64,000 nucleotides of DNA from Saccharomycopsis fibuligera x Saccharomycopsis cf. fibuligera (lineage: Eukaryota; Ascomycota; Saccharomycetes; Ascoideales; Saccharomycopsidaceae): contig CP012812.1 of assembly GCA_001936135.1 (NCBI GenBank), forward strand, positions 2,108,001-2,172,000. Direction: 5' to 3'. The stretch's first letter is position 1. Every line of letters starts with the position of its first letter. Below the pieces are notes generated by a model. That model was not told where the DNA came from. It was given only the letters and a program-made list of their open reading frames with translations, and made no database searches. Position numbers and translations under genes: made by a program. This document shows positions 43,481 through 53,738 of the stretch, in pieces.

Positions 43481-46138
43481 TTGGTTATCATTTTGTTGCT
43501 GTTGCTTCTTGCTGGCTGTATTAAACAAGGACTTTCTTTTATTCTTGTTATTTTCCAATTCTGTCTTTGGATCAGAAATCACGGTTGTATCATTATAATC
43601 CACCTCATCAATATCGTCACCCCATCCCCAATCATCTAATTCGTCAATGTTGGAATTAATTGATTTGGAGCTTCTTTTATTTGTTACGATTCTCTCATCT
43701 TTGCCATCACCACTACCACCATCACTATTACCAATATTATTATTGGTACTATTATTACCATTCAATTCTTCATCACTCAAGTTCAAGTCCAAATCATCAT
43801 CATCACCGCCCCACGCATCTTCATCAAAACTGAACTCTTCATCTTCGTCCTTCCAAGACCAATCATTCTGTGAGAATCGTTTTGATAATCTTTTGGAAAT
43901 CCTTTTTGAGGCTCTTCGATTCAATTTAGCACTATTTTCACTATTCACTGAACTTGAATCATCACCACTTAAACTTGACATGCTTTGTTGCTTAGAGAAT
44001 CTTTTACTGAACCTGATTCTATCATCATCTGGTTTCTTGTCCAATTTGCTGGCAATGCTGTTATTTGTAGCGGCGGCGGCGGCAGCAGCAGCAAACGGCG
44101 ATATAGGGGTCACTGGAGACATTGGCGATGAAACTGTTGCAATTGGAGCTTTTAGACCTTCTCCATTACCAAGATCACCGACACCCTCACCATTATTGAC
44201 CTCAATATTTGGCAAGTCGGGGTCCGATTTACCGGTAAGTGCGTCTAATGCAGTTTGGTTAAATGATTTGTCATTAGAAACTGAATCAGAAGCTGGATCA
44301 CCAGCGGTGGCGGTGTTAGTACTGTCAAAGTTGCTAAAATTTAATTTTTGTGCACCACCAGTTAAAGCAAAAATATTTGATTTTCGATTATTTGTCTTGT
44401 TATTGACCAAACTTTCCACTTTTTCATTAGGTTTGTTGCTGTTGCTGCTGTTGTTATCAAGCACAGAATCGATGGAATCGTTTTCACTAATTGACGCCAT
44501 GATTGATGTATTTGAGAAAGACGGCTGGTGAGTGTGTTTTCTCTTAAATGATTTTTCATCTTTTTTAACACCAGTAGCAGTAACGTCTGGCAAAGCAGAA
44601 GTTGTGACTATCGTATTGAAATTGATTTCAAATCTGTTGACTAATTCATGAAAAACCAAATCAAAAGAATCAAATTTCTGCAAATAAGTTTTTATCTGAT
44701 TAATTACCTGGTTCAATTTTTTTTCAATGAAAAAGTCATTGAGTTGATTGATATTACTAGTCCAAAGGTCCCCATCTGTTGGAGCAGTTTCTTGAATCTT
44801 TGTTAGAAAGTTTAAAAAATCGTCACTCAGTGACCGTACGGTAAGCTTGTTGGCAAAAAAGTTGCTATCAAAGTTCAAAAAATAAAAATCATTTTTGCTT
44901 AATACTCTCAAATTGATTAGCAAGTAAGTAAGTTTAATCATAACCACTATGCGTTGCTGAAAATCGGTTGCATTGATTCCATGGATTTTTTTGTTATTGT
45001 AAGTGTTGGTCAATAGTAACAAGCTAAAACTTACATAGCTGCTTAAGCTTTTGAAAACATGGGAACTTGGATTGTTTTTCAAAGTGTACTTTAAGAACTG
45101 AGGCAACTGAATGAAAAAATTAAGGAATTGAATAATGTTTTGAATGCTGCTATTAAAAGAAATGCAATTCAATCCACTGTTGCCAAATGACAAAATGTAG
45201 TAGTCGTCATCCAGATCCTGAAAGCAGATCTTTGGAGGAGATTGGTGATTTTTAAGACGAATATTCAACGCTTTGTTGATCACTTGATCAATAACTTTGA
45301 TGAATATAAGTATTTGTTCGCTAAAAAGTTTTTTGAACTGCAGATCACTATTCACTTCCACTAACAAATGATAATTCTCGTCAATGAATTCGAAAAACTC
45401 AAATACTGAAAGGGTCTCCGTTTCTATTTCCTGCTCGTCATTGACCTCGCTTTGCACCAGTTTCAAAATCTTCAAACTGTCCTCCTCTTTAATCAAAAAA
45501 GTATCCGACAATTTTATTAAGTTGTCAAAAAATGATTTTTTGTAATGATCTAGTTTGGAGTCAAATGCTCTTATTATTGTGATATTGCCTGCGGTATCAT
45601 TGCTAGTTACTCTTTCTACCAACTCAGAGTCAGGAATAGTATTTTGAAGCTTGTCCGGAGTAATGTCTTCAAATGCACCCGGTAGTGCAGACATGCTACT
45701 AGCAAGTGATTCTGACAGAGTAGAAGCATTTATTTCCCCTGGTGCATTGGGCAATGTAGATGAATGTTTATTGATGAAATGTTTCAAGTCATTGAGTTTC
45801 TGTTCCAATTTACTGACGTTGTAGAATATTGAAGAGTACTGAAAAGCAAACTGTTGCTGAAAGGATAAGTCCAATTCTTGAAGTAAGTTCTTGATGACCC
45901 ATATTTTGTCCAAAAGTTTTAGTTGAAGTTCAGTAGTAAGATGGTCTTGCCCCTTTGCCACTGTTTTTTCAACCGTGTTGCTGTTGTTGATGGTGTTTGA
46001 AAGCAGCTGGGAACTCGCAACAATTGCCAGCTTTGCGTGCAATTCTCTAGACAAGGTATGGAGCTGGGAGTCCACCTGAGCGCTAATTTTGTCAATGCTA
46101 AAGGCACTAAAAGACAGTGCTATTGAGTCTACTGCCAT
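42326..46138 (-). CDS. DSL1: Dsl1 ER-tethering complex subunit
   Basis: Central subunit of the Dsl1 complex (with Tip20 and Sec39) that captures COPI vesicles at the ER. The C-terminus IMENFYNGELYNVETQELI with LFVDSEIRRRAILDIEEIR matches yeast Dsl1 closely. The acidic, Trp-containing lasso that binds COPI is clear: DWSWKDEDEEF, DAWGGDDDDLDLNL (about residues 758-785) and DDWGWGDDIDEVD (about 835). The product is 1,270 aa against 754 in S. cerevisiae, the excess being Ser/Asn/Ala-rich sequence around residues 530-900, including a long Asn run. The frame is open a further 83 codons upstream. I chose the ATG at 46138 (MAVDSIALSF) because the upstream part looks like AT-rich leader with reiterated AGCAC, not protein. 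Confidence 0.9.
43430..43475 (-). repeat. ATT (poly-Asn) triplet tract in DSL1
   Basis: About fifteen consecutive ATT units on the + strand, read as AAT Asn codons in DSL1, just before the C-terminal domain. Confidence 0.9.
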
Positions 46139-46463
46139 ATTGTGCTGTGCTGTGCTGTACTGTGCTAGTTGTGATCTGGTTCCAGTGTCTCTGCCAGACC
46201 TGTTCCTCTTCGCTGATGACTTGGTGATTTTGATCTTCGTTGGGGCGAGTCGATGGCATTTCCGGTTGTATATCACATGGTAGCCCTCGGACAATAACCT
46301 TAGGTTGCTTTTATCTTTATCATCGACGCGGTACATACATATATATATATATTTACAGTATATCATACGATAGTAGCAATATGTCACTGCTCCATCCCCT
46401 ATAACTTGTTACCAATTGACCTTTTTTATCATATCTTATTATTAATTAGCTATTCGCATCATT
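46139..46463. promoter_or_regulatory. Bidirectional promoter DSL1 / AYR1
   Basis: A 325-nt divergent promoter. A GCTGT pentamer repeat at 46141-46166 lies immediately before the DSL1 start codon. A TA run at about 46339-46351 could serve as a TATA element. Confidence 0.6.
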
Positions 46464-47333
46464 ATGACCACATCTATAAAGAAATATGCCCTTGTGACGG
46501 GGGCCTCCTCGGGAATCGGCTTTTACACAGCCAAGGAGCTTGCTTCTAGAGGAATCACTGTCTTTGCTTGCGCCAGACGCTTAGAACCCATGGAGCCATT
46601 GAAAGAACTTGGAATCACCATCCTTCGATGCGATGTCACCAGCCCAGACGACGTCAAGCAACTCAAGGACACCATCTCGCACACGACTAACAAATTGGAC
46701 ATTCTTTACAATAACGCCGGTGCTTCTTGCACCTTCCCCGCCATTGATGTTCCTGATTCCGCTGCTGCTCAAGCTTTCGAGGTCAATGTCCTCGCTCCAA
46801 TTAGAGTCACTAGAGAGTTTAGTAAACTCGTAATCAACGCTAAGGGCATAATTGTCTTCACTGGTTCGATTGCTGGTATCTGCCCGTTCCCATTTGCTTC
46901 GGTTTATGCTGCCACTAAAGCTGCTATCCACCAATATGCGCAAGTGCTCCATTTGGAAATGAAGCTCTTCGATGTCAAGGTGTTGAATCTAATTACTGGT
47001 GGCGTACTCACCAATATCGCAGATACAAGGCCATTGCCAGAAGGTTCTCTTTTCGATATCCCTGAAGGTCAAGAATCGATGGTGGCTCGCCGTAGAATGG
47101 CAGCTGAAAATCATCCTCAGGATCCAAAAGTATATGCTAAGAATGTTGTTAATGACATATTGAAAGCTTCACCATACGTGATTGATGTTTATAGAGGCTC
47201 CGGGGCTACAATCGTGCCAACTATTGTAAACTGGGTTCCTCGTCTCATTTGGGAGTATGGTGTTTATTTCAAATTCAAGCTTTTCCCTGTTTGGAGAAGA
47301 TTAAGAGAAATTGCAAGCAAAAAAACTGCTTAA
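46464..47333 (+). CDS. AYR1: 1-acyldihydroxyacetone-phosphate reductase Ayr1-like (SDR)
   Basis: NADPH-dependent reductase making 1-acylglycerol-3-phosphate (lysophosphatidate) from 1-acyl-DHAP in the dihydroxyacetone-phosphate route to phosphatidate. It acts on ER, lipid droplets and outer mitochondrial membrane in yeast. The 289-aa classical short-chain dehydrogenase has TGASSGIG (12-19), NNAG (83-86), catalytic S135 and Y148-x3-K152 in VYAATKAA, with ACARR after strand 2 favouring NADPH. The C-terminal basic/hydrophobic segment WVPRLIWEYGVYFKFKLFP is typical of Ayr1 membrane association. Length is close to yeast Ayr1 (297 aa). The clade often has several AYR-like SDR paralogues, so exact orthology is open. 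Confidence 0.87.
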   Translation: MTTSIKKYALVTGASSGIGFYTAKELASRGITVFACARRLEPMEPLKELGITILRCDVTSPDDVKQLKDTISHTTNKLDILYNNAGASCTFPAIDVPDSAAAQAFEVNVLAPIRVTREFSKLVINAKGIIVFTGSIAGICPFPFASVYAATKAAIHQYAQVLHLEMKLFDVKVLNLITGGVLTNIADTRPLPEGSLFDIPEGQESMVARRRMAAENHPQDPKVYAKNVVNDILKASPYVIDVYRGSGATIVPTIVNWVPRLIWEYGVYFKFKLFPVWRRLREIASKKTA

Positions 47334-47658
47334 ACAATGAGTATTTAATGAGTTTCCTATACAAAAGGTATCAAAGTATATATATAGTGTTTTGCCGTTA
47401 TGCGTGTGTTGTTGTTATTGCTGATTCTCAATAAATGATGTTTGCGTGTGTAGTTAGTTTGTCTGTTGTGTATTCAAAGATTCCATGAATTACAAAATTT
47501 GCAATTCACAATATCTTTTGCAGTTCTCTGTGCCCTTGGCCAATAGAAAAACCGAGAAATCCATAACTAGAAGTTCTAAAAATGTCAGCTAATTTTGATC
47601 AAAAAACGCTTGAAAATAAAATACAAGTTTAGAAGTTTGAACAAGATCTAGTACTTCA
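47334..47658. other. Convergent intergenic region AYR1 / LTO1
   Basis: 325 nt between convergent genes; AT-rich with a CAATAAA-like sequence near 47430. No gene. Confidence 0.6.
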
Positions 47659-48177
47659 TCACCAATCTTCAAGATCGTTATTCTGGGCAGTGGACGAGTT
47701 AGGAATCTGACCACTAACTTTAAGCAATAGTTCATCAACTACGCTAACTTTGGGCACTTTCCAAGGTTGTTCAGCCTTCGTAAGACTATTCATTTGTATC
47801 CAGTTTCTTGATTTTTTCAATAATTTATCTAACTTGTCAATATTCTTGTCATCATTGCTTAGTAATGCATCCACATCAATATCCTCAAGTCTTAATCTTC
47901 CTTTGTACAGTTTGAATGCTTCTTTCTCATTGCCGCCCGCAGCAATGGTTTTCAAGTATCCTATAATCATTCCAATCAAAAGCAACCTTTGGTATCCTGT
48001 TTGGATGCCTAGCATCTTCCCCGACTTGAAGGTCTCCAGAATAACTTCATCTTTGCCTTCTTGAAACCCCTCGGCATAAAACCTGCTTGTTAGTGATGTG
48101 GTCATAAAGAGCTAGCTAGTTTGAGTAGAGTGCTACACTTACTGTTCTTCAAGTGAAAGTAACTCATCCAAATCCAT
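47659..48177 (-). CDS. LTO1: Lto1, adaptor for Fe-S insertion into Rli1 (two exons)
   Basis: Lto1 pairs with Yae1 to bring the ABC protein Rli1/ABCE1 to the cytosolic Fe-S assembly (CIA) machinery. Reading on the minus strand, exon 1 is 48177-48143 (35 nt) and exon 2 is 48082-47659, giving 152 aa. Exon 1 encodes MDLDELLSLEEQ and splices into FYAEGFQEGKDE, the start of the deca-GX3 motif (G at every fourth residue through GKMLGIQTGYQR). The protein ends in LEDW; a C-terminal Trp in this context is the known CIA-targeting signal. Without the first exon the motif would be preceded by an unrelated MTTSLTSR start, so the spliced model is strongly preferred. Divergent from the WD40 gene at 48585. 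Confidence 0.88.
48083..48142 (-). other. LTO1 intron
   Basis: Sixty nt on the minus strand: donor GTAAGT, branch point CACTAAC, acceptor AAGCAG. Branch point and acceptor are almost adjacent, as in the other introns here. Confidence 0.87.
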
Positions 48178-48584
48178 TTTGTTGTATTATCCAATCATAT
48201 GATACCTCAGAGTAGAATGTGATTGTATTATTTTAACTTATTAGAGTGTAATGCAATAATGAAAAACCTTTCTCGGTTGAGATCCGAGCCAATGGCACCA
48301 CTAGCTGCTGAGTGCACGTGCTTTAGCTAGTGCGTCGCAGTTCCAAAATGAAAACAAAATCGCTTCTGCTCATCACCATTCCAAATGATTTCCTTGGTCT
48401 ATCGTTCTTTGAATTTATTACAATAGTTAACTTCTCTCAATATCCTGTGTCTCCTATTTTCTGACTAACTGATCTTTTTTTCTTTTCTTCTGTGTACTTT
48501 AGGTCACTTTTCATTTTTTATCCCTCAGCGCCCATTTCACCTACTTACTACTGATTCCCGAGAATTCAAAATTAAATAATCAAA
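48178..48584. promoter_or_regulatory. Bidirectional promoter LTO1 / WD40 gene
   Basis: A 407-nt divergent promoter. CT-rich near the WD40 start; no strong motif beyond CACGTG at about 48315-48320, a bHLH E-box core. Confidence 0.55.
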
Positions 48585-51120
48585 ATGGAAAACCGAATAA
48601 CAATGAATAACCAAATGTTCACTCCTCACAGAAGAATCCCCTCGACATCTTCGTCCTCAATAATTATTGAGGATCCACTTGTCGATAACAACGGGGAAAT
48701 TTTGATCATTGAAGATGACGACATGTTGGGAGAAATTGACGCTGCTGAAAACAGCAGCCATTCGGAGCTCAGTAATGATTTGAATACTTATCTCAACCAG
48801 ATCCTCTTCAACTACTACACTAGTCTTAGCAGCGGTGCTACTTCAAGAAGCGGAAATTCAAATGGAAGAACCAGTAGAGGAAATGGAAGTTATAATAACA
48901 GTAATGGTACAAACAACAGCATATTTTCTGGCTGGTCGGGAAACTCTACCTACACCTCATCTTCTGCAAACGGCCTTAACAGCAGCACCAACGCCAGCAG
49001 CAGTAGCCTCCATAACTCTATAAATCAAACACAACAAATTATTGACTTGAATTTCGGCCCTGGCAGCAGCAATTATAACCTTAGCCATAGCCACGGCCAC
49101 ATTATCGATACCAACATCAATACTAACACAAGATCAAGCTACTATCATCGTTATAATCATCATCCTTCTGGTGTTGATCCTAATCGGCACATGTTGTCAG
49201 AAGAACCTGGTTGCAGCACCGTTACTCGAGCTTTACTCGAAAATTTGAATGCTCAAGTTAATGGTGACGGTTATATAGTGGATCATCAGGGAATTTATTG
49301 GAAGAGTCGTGCTCAACGAGATTTATTTTTACAGTCCAGACAACTTGATTTGAAAAATTTTATTAATATTAAAGATTCTTATGAGAAATCGAAAAAGGTA
49401 TGTTTTCATTTGATTTGTTGATTGAGAGTATTCAGAGAGAGAGAGAGAGAAAGAGAAAGAGAGAAAGACAGAGAAAGAAACCCAGTTTTTCAAGAAAAGG
49501 GGTGAAGCTGCTACCAAAAAAAATGTTGATGTGGAAGAATTTTTTTTTTTATTTTTTTTACTTGTTGATGTTCTCTCCTTGCTTATCTCCTCTTGTAGTG
49601 ATCCACAATATTAACAAACTTTTTTCAGAATATCAACACTTCAGTTTCTTATTCAACCGACTATTTTAAGTTTAAAAATTTTTTCAGATCTGCTAAACCA
49701 TACTTGGTGCATTTTCAACTTCGTAATTTAACCGAAGCAATCGATAAAAACGCAGTAATAGTGAGCGATTTTAATGCATATAAAAATACTTTTGAAATTA
49801 AAAGGTTGAATCCTGAGACTAGTGAAGTTGATGTACTAATTGATCAAAGTGTGAGTGTTCTGTTTGTTTTTTGTTTTTCTCTTATTCCATTTCGTTTTTT
49901 TTTTTTTTTTTTTTTTTCAATTTTTCCAAATTAATTTCAAAGATAGGCAAAATATTAATATCTCTTTTTATCTCTAGAAATTGACAAATTCATTTAACCA
50001 AGACATCAAAATTTCTACTCTTGCAGCTAATGACGAGCTCGTCATTGCCGGCTCATATACTGGAGACTACCTAATTTATAATAATTGTACCCAATCAATA
50101 TATCAAGACGTACTGACCACCAATTTGAATGGCATCACGAACTTTATCAAGATCTCCCCTAGTTCAAACTCTGTACTTCTTGCCACTAATGATTCTCATC
50201 TTCGTGAGTTTTCACTCCATAAACAGAAAATTACTAGCACAGAGTTCCCTTTCGCTATTAACTCACTCTCGATAAATCCGGAAAATCCCCAAATCAGACT
50301 AGTCGTTGGTGATAGCTTGAGCTCGTACATTATAGACACAAGAGCTTCAAATGTAAATCCAGTTTTACAGTTTGGAAATCATTACGATTATACTTTTTGT
50401 TCAGATTGGTCGAAATATGATTCGAATTTGGTCGCTACGGGGCATCAAGATGGTACAGTGATTGTTAATGATGTGAGGTTAATTAAAGATCTATGTGCTC
50501 CTGTGCAGCGATCTACATTTACTTCTCATTCATCTGTATCTTCTAGTTGTTCTTCTCCACTCTTCTCATTTAGTTCTGCTACCAATGCTGCTGTCAAAAA
50601 TACTGCCAAAATTGGAAGCGACATCAGCAATAACGAAAACTACAACAACAGGCCAAATTTTACCGAGAATATCTGTCTTGGCACTTATCAAAGTCATCTA
50701 AATAACAACAATAACAGCATAAGGAATGTTTGCTTTAGCCAAAATAGAAACTTTTTATGTTTTGCCGAAACTATAGATAATGTTAATATTGTCAATTTGG
50801 ATAACGTGTTACATAACAACAATGAAAGCTACAATAGCGAAGATCAGTTTCAAAACCAGATTGATAATTATTATGGCAGTAACACTTATGGTGCCTATGG
50901 TGGTTATAGTAGCAATAGTATAGCCAATACAAAAGCCACCAATTGGGTCTCTGGTCAATGCATTGAAAGTTTTGGTAAAATTTCCGGACTATGTCTAAAT
51001 AGCTCTGATAGTGATTTTGGAGAAGTTTTAACAATTGGCATTAGTGATCATTCTGTTGGCGGAGTGTTGCAGTTTGAGTTTGAGAGTGAGTCAAAGTGTT
51101 TGGATTTTGATTTTTTTTAA
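48585..51120 (+). CDS. WD40-repeat protein, S. pombe C2A9.03-like (three exons)
   Basis: Exons 48585-49397, 49629-49850 and 49978-51120 give 725 aa. The first 200 residues are Asn/Ser-rich and disordered. Conserved sequence starts near residue 270: YFKFKNF, then VHFQLRNLTEA, KISTLAANDELVIAGSYTGDYLI, ITNFIKIS, FAINSLSINPENPQIRLVVGD, DYTFCSDWSKYDSNLVATGHQDGTV and ISGLCLNSSDSD. These follow a fungal WD-repeat family of unknown function typified by S. pombe SPAC2A9.03 (from memory). Splicing is supported by the family string FKY..(x)VHFQLRNL crossing the first junction region. The propeller is interrupted by Ser- and Asn-rich loops (residues about 515-560 and 610-655). I cannot give a cellular role. 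Confidence 0.75.
49398..49628 (+). other. Intron 1 of the WD40 gene
   Basis: Donor GTATGT, acceptor CAG after a T-run, branch-like ATTAAC at about 49609-49614. The interior holds a GA-rich microsatellite (about 49434-49480). Confidence 0.8.
49851..49977 (+). other. Intron 2 of the WD40 gene
   Basis: Donor GTGAGT, branch-like ATTAAT, acceptor TAG. Joins VLIDQS to KLTNSFNQDIKISTL in phase. Confidence 0.82.
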
Positions 51121-53738
51121 GCAATTGGCAAAAAGATCAAAAAGATTGACCTCATGTAAGAAGGTGAAGAAAACGACCATTTCTAGATGTTGAAACGAGA
51201 AGGTTAAAACATTGAAGGGAAGGTGTAGTGTGTAATGTGTAATGTGGGATAATCTGTGTTGTTTTGTTATCTTTAGACTATTTTTTTTTCTTTTGAAATT
51301 GTTAGCTTTCTGGTATTGCTTTTTTTTTCAACGTTTTTTATTATTGTTATTGTCATTATCGGTCTTGCTGTTGGTTTTTGCTCTTTTTTATTCATTTTGA
51401 AACACATCTTTTTTTTTGTTACTTTTTTATTTCTCTTTGTTCCTTTTCGTTTCTTTTTTCTTTTTTTTTTTTTTTTTTTTTTCTTAGTGGGTGAAAAATT
51501 GTTTTTGATTTTATTCTGATTTTATTCAATCTTTTTATCAGTTTCTATTTACTTCTTCTCTTTTTTGAGCTTCTTTTAATTGTATTGTATTGAATTGTAT
51601 ATTTCTTACTTTGGCTTTAGTATCAACTTTCACTTAGAGCTACTTTCATCTATCAACAATTACTGTCTACCGATCGCTATCAGTAAACTAAACTACAATT
51701 TGTTACCATGATACTACATTAGAAAAAAACAGAAAAAGACAATTATTTAGCAATTTTAACTTTGGCATTTTATTTTTTTTTTCTGTTTTGCTTCTATTTA
51801 TATCTGCTAGAAAAACCTTTACTTTATTATGTGTAATGTATAATTTCCTTCTGTAACTTGATACAATATACTATTCTCAGACATTATAGCCCTTGAGGTG
51901 TATAAAGTTTCCAATGAAAATCTGAAGTATTTGGTTACTAAAGCACATAAAGTCAGTTTACAAATCTACTAACTTACCAACCCACTAGCTCAAGACACAA
52001 TTACAAAACGCAGAATCGCGTTCTGGTACGTCACGCACTTCATTTTAGTCCAAATTTGATTCTACACGGACATTTTGTGAGACATAAAACAACCAATCTA
52101 TAAAAATCACAAAAACGACTCCGCTGGAAATGTCAGCGAACATTTTTTTCCAAATATTCGTGGTCGTATACCAACCGCACACCAGTCAAACAGTCAGTAT
52201 AGCACGAGACAATTGTCTCAAAATTTTGACATTCTTCTTGTACTCGTATTTTCGCATGTTGAGAAAGCGCATACACATGCGTCCGGATATGAAACTTTTT
52301 TATGTAGGTTAATGCGAGATTCATGGCACAAGATTATATAGTCAGAACATGGCGCACATATTCATATCCATATTCAATAATTTCAATTCAATATCACGTC
52401 TAGTCATTAATACCAATGCAATAACGAACTAATCTGTTAAGTATAATACTGTTCTCGTTACGGGCCAAAAAAATGAGTATGAGGACTGCTCCTGACAAAA
52501 CTGTGGCTTACGCGAAGTGAACTTTTATTGATAACGTTTGGTGGGTTGACTATACAGTAAAATTGTAACTGTTTTACGGGGGACAAAGATACAGTTGGGC
52601 ATCAATATTTGATGAAGGTTTACGTCTACCGCACTTCGCTACTGTTCAAATAGTGAATTTATCAAAAAACAATTTTTGACTTCCTGGTGGAGAGCAGGCG
52701 ACTTTGCTCATTACGGACAAATTGTTGTTCAAATGTATCAAGAAAACACTTGCATCACCCACCCAAGATTCTTTGTTTACGTATATATTGGCTAACTGAG
52801 AGATAGTAATACTGCCACCATTACAAATGGATGTATAGCAAATAAGTCAACTGGACATACAACCTTAGTGTCAAATTTTCAACTGTATCCGGCTGGCATT
52901 GTATCTGCAAACAAACAAAACAAAACAAGTTACCACTCATTTTATTCTCACAAATTTGATGTGCTCTCTACTTGTTAATTTTGTGCTTGAGACAGACTAA
53001 CTTTAGATATGCACAAAAACCAAAAGTCTGTCTCGGCGTCTCCTTTTACTCCATGAAAAGTAGGGATTGTCACCGAAAAACTAAAAGCATGCATCGCTGA
53101 TTCCGACTGATGGGAACATAAGAAGCGTAGTTGGCAAGTAAGTACTGGATTCACAAGTTGTACATATATGACAACAGATGAAAAAAAATAAGTTACAGGC
53201 ACAATATCAGATGAAACGATAAAAATATAAATCCAAACTGGTATTAAACGACGAATAGTGAGTTCTCAAAAATGATATAAAATAATTAGGATAGATGAGA
53301 TAATGAGCTAGTGAAACAATGAGCTAATGATATAATGAAGCAAAGCTTTTCGATTTCCATTCTTGACGGGCAAAATTAAAGCAGAGTTTAATAAAGTAAA
53401 ACATAAATGAACAAAATAAGAATAAATGATGGTATAAAAAAAAAGTGACTATAGGAAAACGGAACGTGAAAAAAAGCAAATGATCAACAATTAAGCAAGC
53501 AAGTAACTGAAAATGATAAACTTAAGAAGTAAAAAAAAAAAAAAAAAAATGACAACTGAAAAGAAGAGAAAGGAAAAAAAAATAAATGACTTTAAGAAAA
53601 AAGGAGCATTAAAGCAAAAAGCAAATAGCGAATAGCAACAGGACATTATTGGTGATATATAGCGGTGCACGAGGCCAGGAAAGCCATAATGTGTTGAATA
53701 ATTATCGCAATTTATCAACATGAAAATTTGGAATTGTT
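51121..53738. other. Long convergent intergenic region, no gene seen
   Basis: About 2.6 kb between the ends of two convergent genes. The first 700 nt are T-rich. The middle (51900-53200) is less biased and includes a 10-bp perfect inverted repeat at 52989-53034, but no frame resembles a known protein and I see no tRNA boxes. Confidence 0.5.
52989..53034. repeat. Inverted repeat (10-bp arms, 26-nt loop)
   Basis: GAGACAGACT at 52989-52998 is perfectly complementary to AGTCTGTCTC at 53025-53034. Could be a hairpin in a transcript or a chance palindrome. Confidence 0.7.

Noticed and set aside
46139-46387. N-terminal extension of DSL1 by 83 codons
   Set aside because: The region is AT-rich and repeat-containing, has no conserved Dsl1 sequence and overlaps the AYR1 promoter.
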